Shown piece after piece: positions 38,930 through 47,757 of a stretch of 64,000 nucleotides of DNA; position 1 is the stretch's first letter; every line of letters starts with the position of its first letter. This stretch comes from Helicobacter sp. 11S02596-1 (GTDB lineage Bacteria; Campylobacterota; Campylobacteria; Campylobacterales; Helicobacteraceae). The notes below the pieces were generated by a model. It saw nothing but the letters and a program-made list of their open reading frames with translations. It did not search any database and had not been told where the DNA came from. The translations under genes and the position numbers were made by a program. The stretch lies in NCBI RefSeq assembly GCF_002272825.1, contig NZ_MLAM01000007.1, positions 62,001-126,000 of the forward strand, written 5' to 3'.

Positions 38930-40299
38930 GCCAAAAATCCCCATCCAGCGAATTTAGTAAGCCTACAAAACCGACCCACCCCAAAAAATCTGCAAACAAA
39001 ACAATCAAAACCCCCTTAGAAATCTTTGCAGAAATCGCACATATCCCGCATATGAGCTTTCACACACAAGATTTGTTTGCCTATATTTGTGAATTTGCCC
39101 AAAGTTGTGGGTATGAAGTCCGCACAGACACAGCCCAAAATATTCACGCTAAAACTTCAGTCCCGCCCAGGCTTTGCTTCCAATCGCATTATGATATGGT
39201 TGGCGTGGGGCAGGCGGATAAGCCGTTGGAGCTTTTTAGAGAAAATGGCTTTTTGCGGGCGAAAAATTCCTCTTTGGGTGCAGATAATGGCATTGGCGTG
39301 GCGTTGCAATTGTATTTAATGCAAAAAGCTAGTGATTTGGAATTTTTATTTACCAATAACGAAGAAGTCGGGCTTTTGGGTGCGAAAGGCTTGGAATTAC
39401 CCATCGATTCTGAGAGGATCATCAATCTTGATAGCGAAACCTTTGGCGAGATCGTGCTAGGCTGTGCGGGGGGCTATGATATGCGTATTGTTTTGGAACT
39501 CCCTAGAGATGAGCGTTCGTATGATTTTACCTATCGCATAACTTCGAGAGGCTTTAGAGGCGGGCATAGTGGCATTGACATCCACAAAGGCATCAAAAAC
39601 GCCATCGTGCGTTTGGCAGAATTTATTTCTGGTATTACAGGCGGGATTTGTGCGTTTGAGGGAGGCGAGAAGATAAATTCCATCCCCGTGCATTCGTGTG
39701 CGATTATCAAAACCAATGCCATCATCGAAAGTTGTGAGGATTTTTTGGTTGAAAAAATCCAAACCAAAGCCCCTGTTTATGCCAAAGAGCCTTTGATGGC
39801 TTTTATCCTTGGGGCAAAAAATGGCGTGCGTGCTTTAAATGGGCAAGATGTAATTGATTCGCTTAACATTTCTTTGGTTAAGCTCACATCATCAAAAGTC
39901 TGCATTGATCTGATGGGGCGTGCGAACACAAAAGATTTGCTTGAAAAAAACCTCGCTGATTTAGAGGCACTCACTAAGCAAATAAATCCAAATGCCCGCA
40001 TACAAATCGATGATTTTTACCCGCCTTGGGAGCGCAATATCTCTGGGGACGATGATTTTTTAGCAAGTGTGAAAAAGGCATTTGGGGATTATCCTATCAC
40101 GCTGTGTGAGATACACGCCGGGCTAGAATGCGGGATTTTGCAAGCCAGACTTGAAAATATGGGCAAAAAAAATCTCAAAATCCTTTCCATCGGCCCTACG
40201 ATTCTCTCCCCGCATTCTTTGGATGAAAGGCTAGATTTGCCAGCATTTGAGAAATTTTTTGGGGTGTTGGAAAGTTTGATTGAAAATTATAGAATATAA
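38926..40299 (+). CDS. pepD: M20 aminoacyl-histidine (cytosolic non-specific) dipeptidase PepD
   Basis: This zinc dipeptidase hydrolyses a range of dipeptides in the cytoplasm. The 457 residues contain the metal-site motifs FQSHYDMVGVG, SLGADNGIGVAL, FTNNEEVGLLGAKGL, GGHSGIDIHKG and LCEIHAGLECGIL of the PepD branch. A Lys/Pro/Ser-rich stretch of about 30 residues precedes the domain and is unusual; a later start cannot be ruled out. The ATG overlaps the magIII stop. Confidence 0.93.
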   Translation: MSQKSPSSEFSKPTKPTHPKKSANKTIKTPLEIFAEIAHIPHMSFHTQDLFAYICEFAQSCGYEVRTDTAQNIHAKTSVPPRLCFQSHYDMVGVGQADKPLELFRENGFLRAKNSSLGADNGIGVALQLYLMQKASDLEFLFTNNEEVGLLGAKGLELPIDSERIINLDSETFGEIVLGCAGGYDMRIVLELPRDERSYDFTYRITSRGFRGGHSGIDIHKGIKNAIVRLAEFISGITGGICAFEGGEKINSIPVHSCAIIKTNAIIESCEDFLVEKIQTKAPVYAKEPLMAFILGAKNGVRALNGQDVIDSLNISLVKLTSSKVCIDLMGRANTKDLLEKNLADLEALTKQINPNARIQIDDFYPPWERNISGDDDFLASVKKAFGDYPITLCEIHAGLECGILQARLENMGKKNLKILSIGPTILSPHSLDERLDLPAFEKFFGVLESLIENYRI

Positions 40300-40319
40300 C
40301 ATTTTTTTAAGGGAAGAAA

Positions 40320-40976
40320 ATGAGGAGATTGCTTTTATGTTTTTTGTTTTTGGGCGGGTGTTATTTAAATGCCCTCGATCAGGGGATTTCTGATAATAAA
40401 GAATCGACAAACCCCAAGCAACAAGAAGAAGACAAAGATTTCGTATTTGCGCCCACAGCGCCCACAAAGCATTCTTATGGGGCATTTCGGATCGGGTATG
40501 TTTATCAAAATCTTTGGTCCAAAAAAATCCCGCTAAAAGATGGCACTGATTCCTATCATCTCGGCTCAAGCAATGCGTATTTTGGTCTTGAGCGGGGCTA
40601 TGTGGGCGGTCCAAACAAAATGCTAATGTTTGGGGGCTATTTGGATGCGGGTGCGGGGACGACGTATTATCTCTCTGCTGGGGCGATGTTTGGGCTTCGG
40701 CTTCTCGATGGCTGGCTGATTCCAAAGATTTCGGTTGGTTACCAACTCCAGCATTTGAGTTTGCCCAATGATTCTAGTCAATACAATATCCAATCGGCAG
40801 TCGGCACGATTGGGGTTTTTGCCAATATCGCCCAAGGCTTTGGCGTGAGTCTTGAGTTTCGTGGGGGCTTGCCTTTTCATATTGTCAGAGGCGATCAGGC
40901 AAAAGCCTATAATCAACCCAAATTTAATATGTATGCGGTGATGGTAAGTTTTACTTTTTATGATTTTGGGATTTAG
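40320..40976 (+). CDS. Small outer-membrane protein, possibly lipidated
   Basis: The 218 residues start MRRLLLCFLFLGGCYLNALD: the LGGC could act as a lipobox, or a signal peptidase I site at NALD could be used. A charged linker (about 24-45) precedes barrel-like strands (YGAFRIGYVYQNLWSKK, LMFGGYLDAGAGTTYYLSAG, PKISVGYQLQHL) to FTFYDFGI, which lacks the final Phe of typical barrels. No function can be assigned. Confidence 0.75.
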   Translation: MRRLLLCFLFLGGCYLNALDQGISDNKESTNPKQQEEDKDFVFAPTAPTKHSYGAFRIGYVYQNLWSKKIPLKDGTDSYHLGSSNAYFGLERGYVGGPNKMLMFGGYLDAGAGTTYYLSAGAMFGLRLLDGWLIPKISVGYQLQHLSLPNDSSQYNIQSAVGTIGVFANIAQGFGVSLEFRGGLPFHIVRGDQAKAYNQPKFNMYAVMVSFTFYDFGI

Positions 40977-41123
40977 CGGGGCATTTTTTAGGGCGTAGCT
41001 TGAATTGATAGCAACCCAAATCGTTACTGATTGTATCTTGGAAGCAAAAATCTTGATTTTTTATCGCTTAACATCGATGAATATGGTAGTATATTCTTTA
41101 ATTTAAGAATTAGGAGGAAGGAT

Positions 41124-42455
41124 ATGCCACAGGATGGTTTGCGTGCAAAAAAACCCACAATCGCAAGGAGACTGGCTAAAAGTTTGGCGTTTTGGGTGGT
41201 GATGGGGATTATTTTTGGTGTGATTTTGGGCTATGTTGCACCACAGGCAGGCATTGCGACAAAAGAATGGACAATCGACCCATTTATCAAGGCATTAAAA
41301 TGGCTCATCGGGCCGATTATTTTCACGACAATCATTTGTGGTATCGTGGGGTTGGAAAATCTAAAATCCTTGGGGAGCTTGGGTATTAAGACCATCATTT
41401 ATTTTGAGGTGGTAAGCACGCTCGCACTCGTTGCGGGGGTGGGTTTTGGTGAATTATTTCGGCCCGGGCACGGGATGAATCTTGATGTTAATGCCCTCGA
41501 TACCAATTCGGTTGCCAAATACACCTCGCACACGGGTGAAAATGTCGATTCGTTCAAATCGATTCTTTTGAGTGCGATCCCTGATGATCCTATCACGCCA
41601 TTTCTGACTGGCAATACATTACAGGTTTTGTTTATGGCTGTCGTGATTGCGATTGTGGTTTCGTTTTTTAACCAACAGCTCAAAAACAAGATCATCAAGC
41701 CCCTAGAAACTGCCCAGAATTTCTTTTTTAAAATCCTCACGATTTTGATGTATTACAGCCCAATTGCGACATTTGGGGCGATGGCATTTTTGATTGGGAA
41801 ATTTGGTTTTGAAACCCTGTTTAATATGGCTTACTTGCTTTTTGTAATGTTGTTTTCGTGCTTGTTTTTTATTTTTGTCATTTTGGGAATCATCTGCGCG
41901 CTCGCTAAAGTCAATGTCTTTAAGTTTATGCGATTTATCGCTAGAGAGGTGCTGATTGTCTTTGCTACGAGTTCTTCTGAAACCGCCCTTGCCCCTTTGA
42001 TGCGTAAGCTTGAGCGTGCAGGTATGCACAAGGGTTCTGTGGGGCTTGTCTTGCCGACGGGCTATTCTTTTAATCTCGATTGCACCAATATTTATCTATC
42101 TTTGAGCGTTATTTTCCTCTCCCAAGCGTTCAATATCCCTTTGAGCTTGGAGCAAACGATTGCGATGATTGTCATTTTGATGGTCGCTTCAAAGGGTGCG
42201 GTGGGCGTTACGGGTTCAGGATTTATCGTTTTAGCAGGCACATTGCAGGCGATGGGCGCAGGTCCTGGCACGATACCTGCAGTAACCGTGGCAGCACTTT
42301 TGGGCGTGGATAAGTTTATGAGCGAAATGCGTGCGGTGGGGAATTTGTGTGGCAATTCGGTGGCGTGTATGATTGTTTCGATTTGGGATAAAAAAATCGA
42401 TATGGATAAATTCCGCTACGCACTCGATCATCCTGATGAATTTCGGGTGGTTTAG
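41124..42455 (+). CDS. Dicarboxylate/amino-acid:cation symporter (DctA/GltP family)
   Basis: The 443 residues show the DAACS family motifs SSSETALAPLM (serine-rich hairpin, canonical SSSTLP), LPTGYSFNLDCTNIYLSLSV and LMVASKGAVGVTGSGFIVLA. These sites bind the carboxylate substrate and cation. About eight membrane helices plus two hairpins are expected. Substrate is probably a C4-dicarboxylate, glutamate or aspartate. ATG 41124 is preceded by TAGGAGGAAG; the in-frame extension to 41031 lies in leader sequence. Adjacent genes (OMP, hemE) give no further clue. Confidence 0.9.
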   Translation: MPQDGLRAKKPTIARRLAKSLAFWVVMGIIFGVILGYVAPQAGIATKEWTIDPFIKALKWLIGPIIFTTIICGIVGLENLKSLGSLGIKTIIYFEVVSTLALVAGVGFGELFRPGHGMNLDVNALDTNSVAKYTSHTGENVDSFKSILLSAIPDDPITPFLTGNTLQVLFMAVVIAIVVSFFNQQLKNKIIKPLETAQNFFFKILTILMYYSPIATFGAMAFLIGKFGFETLFNMAYLLFVMLFSCLFFIFVILGIICALAKVNVFKFMRFIAREVLIVFATSSSETALAPLMRKLERAGMHKGSVGLVLPTGYSFNLDCTNIYLSLSVIFLSQAFNIPLSLEQTIAMIVILMVASKGAVGVTGSGFIVLAGTLQAMGAGPGTIPAVTVAALLGVDKFMSEMRAVGNLCGNSVACMIVSIWDKKIDMDKFRYALDHPDEFRVV

Positions 42456-42553
42456 CTTAAAAAACGGGCGAATTTACCCTAACTTTATATACTTTTGATC
42501 GGTTTTGTGCTTGATTTTGCCTATTTGATTTTTGAACCTTTGAAAGGACTGCA

Positions 42554-43576
42554 ATGATTTTTATTGATGCGTGCAAGAGAAAAGAAACCCCCTACACCCC
42601 GATTTGGATGATGCGCCAAGCTGGGAGATACCTAGAAGAATACCGAGAGGCTAGGAAAGAAGCGGGGAGTTTTTTGGATTTGTGTTTTAATTCCAAGCTC
42701 GCCAGTGAGGTTACCCTCCAGCCGGTAGATATTTTGGATGTCGATGCGGCGATTATTTTTAGCGATATATTGGTTGTGCCTTTGGAAATGGGCTTGCCTT
42801 TGGAATTTGTGAGTGGGGAGGGCCCTCGCTTTGGTGAAGTTATTCGGGACAAAAACAGCGTGCTTGGTCTGAAAAAGGACGCTTATAAAAACCTTTCTTA
42901 TGTATATGATACGCTTTGTGATGTGCGTAAAAAGCTCGATAAACAAAAGGCTTTGATAGGTTTTTGTGGCTCGCCTTGGACGCTCGCTACGTATATGATC
43001 GAGGGTGAGGGGAGCAAGACATATGCTCATAGCAAAAAAATGCTTTATACCCAGCCTGATGTATTGCATACATTGCTTGCTACTCTCACGGAGGAGCTAA
43101 AAGGTTATTTGGATATGCAGATAAAATCAGGCGCAAATGCCGTGATGGTGTTTGATTCTTGGGCGGGGGCGTTAGAGCGGGAGGCGTATTTGGAATTTAG
43201 CTGGCGTTATATGAAAGAAATCGCTAGCCATATCAAAAAGCAATCTCCTGAAATTCCTGTAATGCTTTTCCCCAAAGGCATTGGGAGCTATCTTGATAAG
43301 ATAGATGGGGATTTTGATGTCTTTGGCGTGGATTGGGGGACGCCATTAGAGATGGCAAAGGCGCATTTGGGACACAAATATGTTTTGCAGGGCAATCTTG
43401 AGCCCTCACGGCTCTATGATAGAGGGGCGATGGAAGAGGGTGTGGATAGAATCCTTGGCGTGATGGGCAAAACGCCCGGGCATATTTTCAATCTCGGGCA
43501 CGGGATGTTGCCAGATTTACCCAGAGAAAATGCCAAAGCATTGGTGCAGATGGTTCGAGAAAAAACTAAAAGATAA
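42554..43576 (+). CDS. hemE: Uroporphyrinogen decarboxylase
   Basis: HemE decarboxylates the four acetate chains of uroporphyrinogen III in heme synthesis. The 340 residues have the signatures [17 protein letters not shown] (near residue 19), [16 protein letters not shown] and [27 protein letters not shown] precedes the ATG. In H. pylori hemE is likewise a few genes after flaA. No efflux genes follow here as in H. pylori; a phase-variable surface locus does. Confidence 0.98.
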   Translation: MIFIDACKRKETPYTPIWMMRQAGRYLEEYREARKEAGSFLDLCFNSKLASEVTLQPVDILDVDAAIIFSDILVVPLEMGLPLEFVSGEGPRFGEVIRDKNSVLGLKKDAYKNLSYVYDTLCDVRKKLDKQKALIGFCGSPWTLATYMIEGEGSKTYAHSKKMLYTQPDVLHTLLATLTEELKGYLDMQIKSGANAVMVFDSWAGALEREAYLEFSWRYMKEIASHIKKQSPEIPVMLFPKGIGSYLDKIDGDFDVFGVDWGTPLEMAKAHLGHKYVLQGNLEPSRLYDRGAMEEGVDRILGVMGKTPGHIFNLGHGMLPDLPRENAKALVQMVREKTKR

Positions 43577-43650
43577 AAATTATCATTTAATAATTATTTA
43601 TAATTAATCCTTATGATTCGGAATATAAAAATGAATCAAAAGGATTAAAA

Positions 43651-43797
43651 ATGAAAACATTGATAATAAGCATTTTAGGTATTATTTGGCTAAGCGGTTG
43701 TGCTGCAAGCACCGATAGTTCGGTCTTGGCGATGGGAGCTTCATCTAATATGGCTTCTAAAGCATCCCAGCAAACCATTTGGATACCTAGACAATAG
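43651..43797 (+). CDS. Tiny lipoprotein (48 residues)
   Basis: A 48-codon gene with AAAAGGATT seven bases before its ATG and a clear lipobox: ILGIIWLSGCAAS (Cys-17). The mature part would be only about 32 residues, Ser/Ala/Met-rich (SSVLAMGASSNMASKASQQ) and ending IPRQ. It lies 74 bases after hemE. Too short for a catalytic role; it may be a surface or peptidoglycan-facing peptide. Family unknown. Confidence 0.65.
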   Translation: MKTLIISILGIIWLSGCAASTDSSVLAMGASSNMASKASQQTIWIPRQ

Positions 43798-43829
43798 TCC
43801 AGACACTCTCTGGGCTTCTGCTCTTTTCA

Positions 43830-43853
43830 CCCCCCCCCCCCCCCAAAAAAAAA
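43830..43853. repeat. C15 followed by A9 tract in the promoter of the phase-variable OMP
   Basis: Fifteen C (43830-43844) then nine A (43845-43853) lie immediately upstream of TATAAT (43856-43861), where a -35 region or upstream contact would be. Length change here would alter promoter spacing. Confidence 0.75.
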
Positions 43854-43855
43854 TA

Positions 43856-43861
43856 TATAAT
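43856..43861 (+). promoter_or_regulatory. -10 element (TATAAT) of the phase-variable OMP
   Basis: A perfect TATAAT lies 33 bases before the ATG at 43895, with AGAAAGG as ribosome site between them. Confidence 0.6.
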
Positions 43862-43894
43862 CTAGCCAAAATATTTTACAAGAAAGGTTTTTTT

Positions 43895-44399
43895 ATGTCG
43901 TTTTTAAGAAAAATTTTATGCTGTCTTTTTTTGATAGGGGGGGGGGCAGACTAGCTTCGCAGATGATCTTTTGGGTGTGAATCTCTCTGCTGATCTCAAA
44001 AGAGAAGGTTTTACCAACAAACAAATCCTCGAATTTGCCTACAAACAAGACAATACCTTTATGAGAGCGCCCGGGAGAGTCAATCTTGAAGCGTTGATGA
44101 TACTTGATGGGATCGCTTACAATCAAGTAGGCATAGGTGTGGCTCAAGAAGTCCTCACGCCTACTTGGTGCCATATGGCACTCGGTGTGAGTTTGGGGAT
44201 TTATATCCGCAACCATCGTGATGAGCGGATAGGTTCAAATTTCACATTTGGTGAGAGGCTATTTTTATCCATCGATACCAAAAGATTGGTATATGAAATA
44301 TTTGCAAGACATTATTCCAATGGCGCGCTCGCAACGCCAAATGCGGGCTATACCTCTGTGGGCTTGTCATTGCTTTTCAAGCTACCCCACTCCCATTGA
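43895..44399 (+). CDS. Phase-variable outer-membrane protein, out of frame at G10
   Basis: ATG 43895 (AGAAAGG upstream) opens a signal peptide, MSFLRKILCCLFLI, that runs into ten G (43937-43946) and stops after 19 codons. The downstream frame continues QTSFADDLLGVNLSADLKRE to LSLLFKLPHSH. With nine or twelve G the two join into about 167 residues with a normal signal-peptide cleavage (SFA before DD). The mature part has barrel-like strands (CHMALGVSLGIYIRN, GYTSVGLSLLFKL). G-tracts within Helicobacter OMP signal sequences are a known phase switch. As sequenced the gene is OFF. Confidence 0.82.
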
Positions 44400-44449
44400 T
44401 AGTATCGTTTGAAGCAATTCGCCTAAAAATCAAATAATTTGTTGGCAAC

Positions 44450-44483
44450 CCTCAAACTCTATTTATAGGATTTGAGGATTTTT
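44450..44483 (+). terminator. Terminator candidate between convergent OMP and methyltransferase genes
   Basis: CCTCAAA (44450-44456) pairs with TTTGAGG (44471-44477), followed by ATTTTT. A modest 7-bp stem. Confidence 0.4.
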
Positions 44484-44521
44484 GGCGATAAAACTCCAGA
44501 AGTCAAATCTTTTTTGATAAC

Positions 44522-45274
44522 TCACTTTTGTGCGCTGATGAAAAACATCGGTGTGGAGGCAAACATTAATTTTTCGCTCTCATCCCAGATTTCTTGATAA
44601 AAATCTTCATCGCAAGTTATATTTTCAAAGCCGATAGATTCGAGGGTTTGCCTATCCCATTGGGGGCGATGAATCTTGCTTAGTGGGAGAGATTTCGCAA
44701 TCGTTTCCATTTTTTTTGCATCAGGATAACCATCTGTCATATGATCGATAATCCCCTGTTTTGCGACCTCTTGCCTGTCTTTTTGATAATGCTCCTTGCA
44801 TTTTGTATCATAAAGATACAAATACCAATTCGCATCAAAATTCAGCATTTTCCCGCCTTTTTTGAGCACCCGATACCACTCGTGATACGCCCTGATGGGA
44901 TCGTTTAGATTCCACGTCAAGTTCCTAGAAACCACGAGATCAAAACACCCTGTTTCAAAGGGAAGATTTTGCGCATCGCCTTGAAAAAAACGGATACTAA
45001 CCCCGTGTTTGGTAGCATTCTTTTGGGCTTTTTCGAGCATTTTTGGTGTGTAGTCCAAAGCACTCACATTCGCCCCCATTTCTGCTAGGATAACAGAAAA
45101 GATTCCCGGACCACAGCCAATATCAAGCACATTTGCTTTTTCAAGCGGGATGGGGGCGGACTGCAAAAAGATCGATTGGTATTTTTCTCGTTTTATGCTG
45201 GCGAGTTCTTCGAGATTATGCTCCGCATAGCTTGCTGAGCGGGCATTCCAATAGTCTTGTATTTCTTCTAACAT
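44522..45274 (-). CDS. Class I SAM-dependent methyltransferase, substrate unknown
   Basis: The 250 residues carry the SAM-binding motifs VLDIGCGPGIFSVILAEMG (about 49-67), VSALDYTPKMLEKAQ and FDLVVSRNLTWNLNDP. The N-terminus (IQDYWNARSASYAEHNLEEL) resembles UbiE/arsenite-type methyltransferases, but no CxxC pattern indicating ArsM is present. It starts 15 bases after the stop of a TonB receptor gene on the same strand, so it is most likely part of the receptor's operon; it may modify or degrade the imported ligand. The substrate cannot be read from the sequence. Confidence 0.82.
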   Translation of the reverse strand: MLEEIQDYWNARSASYAEHNLEELASIKREKYQSIFLQSAPIPLEKANVLDIGCGPGIFSVILAEMGANVSALDYTPKMLEKAQKNATKHGVSIRFFQGDAQNLPFETGCFDLVVSRNLTWNLNDPIRAYHEWYRVLKKGGKMLNFDANWYLYLYDTKCKEHYQKDRQEVAKQGIIDHMTDGYPDAKKMETIAKSLPLSKIHRPQWDRQTLESIGFENITCDEDFYQEIWDESEKLMFASTPMFFISAQK

Positions 45275-45289
45275 TTTATTGCCTTAACA

Positions 45290-47473
45290 TCAAAATTTTA
45301 CGCTCGCTTGGGCGAAGAATGACGCCCCAGCAACTTGATAATAATCATAATATCGCTGGTTGGTGAAATTCAAAAAACTGATACTTAAATCGAGATTGTT
45401 TTGCATTACATAGCCTAATTTGGCGTCAAAATAAAGCTGGGTATCATAATAGCCAAAGGTGTGTTTGAAAATCTTGGTATTGGTATCATCGCTATAAGCG
45501 CTTGATTGAAAGTTACCCGCAATCGAGCCATAAAACCCGTATTTGCCTCCATAAAGCAAGGCAATATGTGCCATATGCTCGGGGGTATTAGCGATGAATT
45601 TCCCCTCTGTCGCACGATTTGCAGAATTTTTGATAATCTTTGCGTTGGTATAGGTATAGCTAGCATTCAGACTCAAGAGCGCATTCAATGGTTGGATATA
45701 ACCGACTTCAACACCATTGATACGCCCGTGTCCCGCATTTTTATTCTGGTAAGGATTATCCTCTTTGCCATTTCCGGAGCGATAAATCACATTATCAAGT
45801 TCGGTTTGGAAATAATAGATTTTAAATAGCCCGCCATAAAAGGTATTAAAATCCCCGCCAACATCAAACGAAATGCCTTGCTCGGGTTTTAAGTTGGGAT
45901 TATTCAGCCACTTTTGGCTACCAGCACTGATTCTAAAAATCTCTCGCAGAGTTGGCACACGAAAGGCTGTCCCCGCCGAAGCTTTCAAAACCACCCCATC
46001 AAAAAGATTGTAATTAATCGAAGCCTTTGGAGACACGCTATTTTGGATAATATTTTTCACCGGCGTGCGTTTGTTATCAATCCAGGTATAATTATCAAAA
46101 TTTTGCCAATAATCATAGCGCAACCCCAAAGTCGTATGGAATCGTTCGGTCCAATTACTATCAAGCTGGACAAACCCAGCTGCCAAAAACGCCTTGCCCC
46201 CAAAGGCATTTTGCAATCCCAAATCATAATTGCGCACTTTCCAGTCGCTCAAGCCATAGTTGAGTTGTTCTAGCCACATATAGCGCCCTTGCAAGGCAGC
46301 AGTTAGGATTTGCTTGTCAAATGCTTTGGTATAGACAATATCGAGATAATTGCTCGATGTATCGATGTCTTGGGAATACCCTTTGCCCCCAGCGAGATTG
46401 GGAGCGGGCGTGGCAGAAGTAGCGTCTAGCCAGTAGCTATCAAGATTCACGCTTGAAAATGTTGTCTGCAATGTCGCGTCATCGCCAAATGTATGGGTAT
46501 GTGAAACGGAGGCGATATAATGCGTATAGCTCCCAATCCCTGCATAGCCACTCCCCACAAATGGGTTGTATTGGTCGTTGCCATATACGGGCTGTCCTTG
46601 AGCGTTTTTGAGGATTGTTTTGGGATCGACAAAGCGATAATGGTGATTAGAGATAGAAGCCATCACGCTTGTGGTATCTGTATCGCTCCAGTCATATTCT
46701 ATTTTTATTCGCCCATCATTGAGGGCATATTCCCGCCTGCCGGCATCCCCAGCGATATAAGTGCCTGCTTTGTCGATAAAATAGCCCGTGATGTTGTTCA
46801 GTTTAGCAAAATTTGTCGCATTCCCAAAGGCAGGCACGCTCGGATACCCTCCAGAGGTGGTAAATCCATAGCTTGCCTTGATACGCAGTCGTTTATCCAA
46901 AAACGCATCGCCTACGCTCACATACCCCCTGACTAAATTCATATCGGCTTCCCGATTTTTAAATGCGTTGCCATAGCCCAAAAGTGCCATACTCTCAAAC
47001 TTAGTCGGCATTGAGGTGATGAAATTTACCACGCCGCCGATAGCACCTGTCCCATAGAGGCTACTAAAAGGTCCTCGCACCACTTCCACACGGGAAATAT
47101 CATAAAGAGAAAGCTCATCAAGAATGCGATTTTCCCCCTCCAAATCGCTCAATATCACCCCATCAAGCATTACGAGCGTCCCTTTGCTGATCCCCCGTAT
47201 CGTGATGGCAGGGCGCGGGTTGAGACCGGCGTCATTGAGGATATGGATTCCCTCATAATTCTTGATAAAATCATTCACCTTTTGCGGGCTTCTTTCTTTC
47301 ATTTCTTTGGGGGTGATGACACTCACATTGCCTGGGGCTTTGTCTGTGGTGGTCTCTAGGCGTGTGGCTGTGCTGACCTGCCTATCGAGTATGTAGCTTT
47401 TTTCATCCTCGCCAAAACTCACCGCCACTATGCCCAAAATCATAACCAAGAATCTACTCAACATCTCCACCAT
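45290..47473 (-). CDS. TonB-dependent outer-membrane receptor (CirA/FepA-like)
   Basis: The 727 residues start with a signal peptide (LSRFLVMILGIVAVSFGED). A plug domain (about 40-150) follows, with NVSVITPKEMKERSPQKVND, ITIRGISKGTLVMLDGVILS and EVVRGPFSSLYGTGAIGGVV, then a 22-strand barrel ending FFAQASVKF. It imports an unidentified metal complex or cofactor. The plug is 60-70% alike by eye to the receptor at 50982-53228, so the two are paralogues. It is first in an operon with the methyltransferase. Starts at Met-1 or Met-4 are both possible. Confidence 0.93.
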   Translation of the reverse strand: MVEMLSRFLVMILGIVAVSFGEDEKSYILDRQVSTATRLETTTDKAPGNVSVITPKEMKERSPQKVNDFIKNYEGIHILNDAGLNPRPAITIRGISKGTLVMLDGVILSDLEGENRILDELSLYDISRVEVVRGPFSSLYGTGAIGGVVNFITSMPTKFESMALLGYGNAFKNREADMNLVRGYVSVGDAFLDKRLRIKASYGFTTSGGYPSVPAFGNATNFAKLNNITGYFIDKAGTYIAGDAGRREYALNDGRIKIEYDWSDTDTTSVMASISNHHYRFVDPKTILKNAQGQPVYGNDQYNPFVGSGYAGIGSYTHYIASVSHTHTFGDDATLQTTFSSVNLDSYWLDATSATPAPNLAGGKGYSQDIDTSSNYLDIVYTKAFDKQILTAALQGRYMWLEQLNYGLSDWKVRNYDLGLQNAFGGKAFLAAGFVQLDSNWTERFHTTLGLRYDYWQNFDNYTWIDNKRTPVKNIIQNSVSPKASINYNLFDGVVLKASAGTAFRVPTLREIFRISAGSQKWLNNPNLKPEQGISFDVGGDFNTFYGGLFKIYYFQTELDNVIYRSGNGKEDNPYQNKNAGHGRINGVEVGYIQPLNALLSLNASYTYTNAKIIKNSANRATEGKFIANTPEHMAHIALLYGGKYGFYGSIAGNFQSSAYSDDTNTKIFKHTFGYYDTQLYFDAKLGYVMQNNLDLSISFLNFTNQRYYDYYQVAGASFFAQASVKF

Positions 47474-47567
47474 CCATTTTTTTATTATTTTTGTATTAGA
47501 AATATTACTGACAGGAGCGATTATACATAAGAATTTATGAAAAATAAAAGATTTAAGAGATTGATTC

Positions 47568-47583
47568 TAATTTTTAAAAATTA
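47568..47583. promoter_or_regulatory. Perfect 16-bp palindrome upstream of the TonB receptor
   Basis: TAATTTTTAAAAATTA, self-complementary, lies 95 bases before the receptor start and in the receptor/amiE divergent spacer. It may be an operator; Fur-like boxes are less clear here than at the second receptor. Confidence 0.35.
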
Positions 47584-47654
47584 TTTGTTACATTTTTTCA
47601 TTTTTATGCAGTTAATAAGAATACCATAACAATTAAAAGTAGATTTACACACAA

Positions 47655-47687
47655 TTTATTCATATTTTATTCATATTTATTTATCTT
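47655..47687. promoter_or_regulatory. 11-bp-period direct repeats upstream of amiE
   Basis: TTTATTCATAT occurs at 47655-47665 and 47666-47676, followed by the degenerate TTATTTATCTT. An exact 11-base period is the spacing of OmpR-family tandem sites. H. pylori amiE is acid-regulated through the OmpR-type ArsR. The assignment here is inference. Confidence 0.45.
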
Positions 47688-47757
47688 TGATTGCCACTCA
47701 TCTACTAGCATAGAAATAGATGAAGATTTTCATCTACAAAAATTCAAGGAGAAACCA

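Noticed and set aside
43700-43954. 84-codon frame spanning the C15 tract
   Set aside because: It translates the tract to poly-Pro and mixes the lipoprotein end with the OMP leader; the lipoprotein and signal-peptide frames explain the region better.
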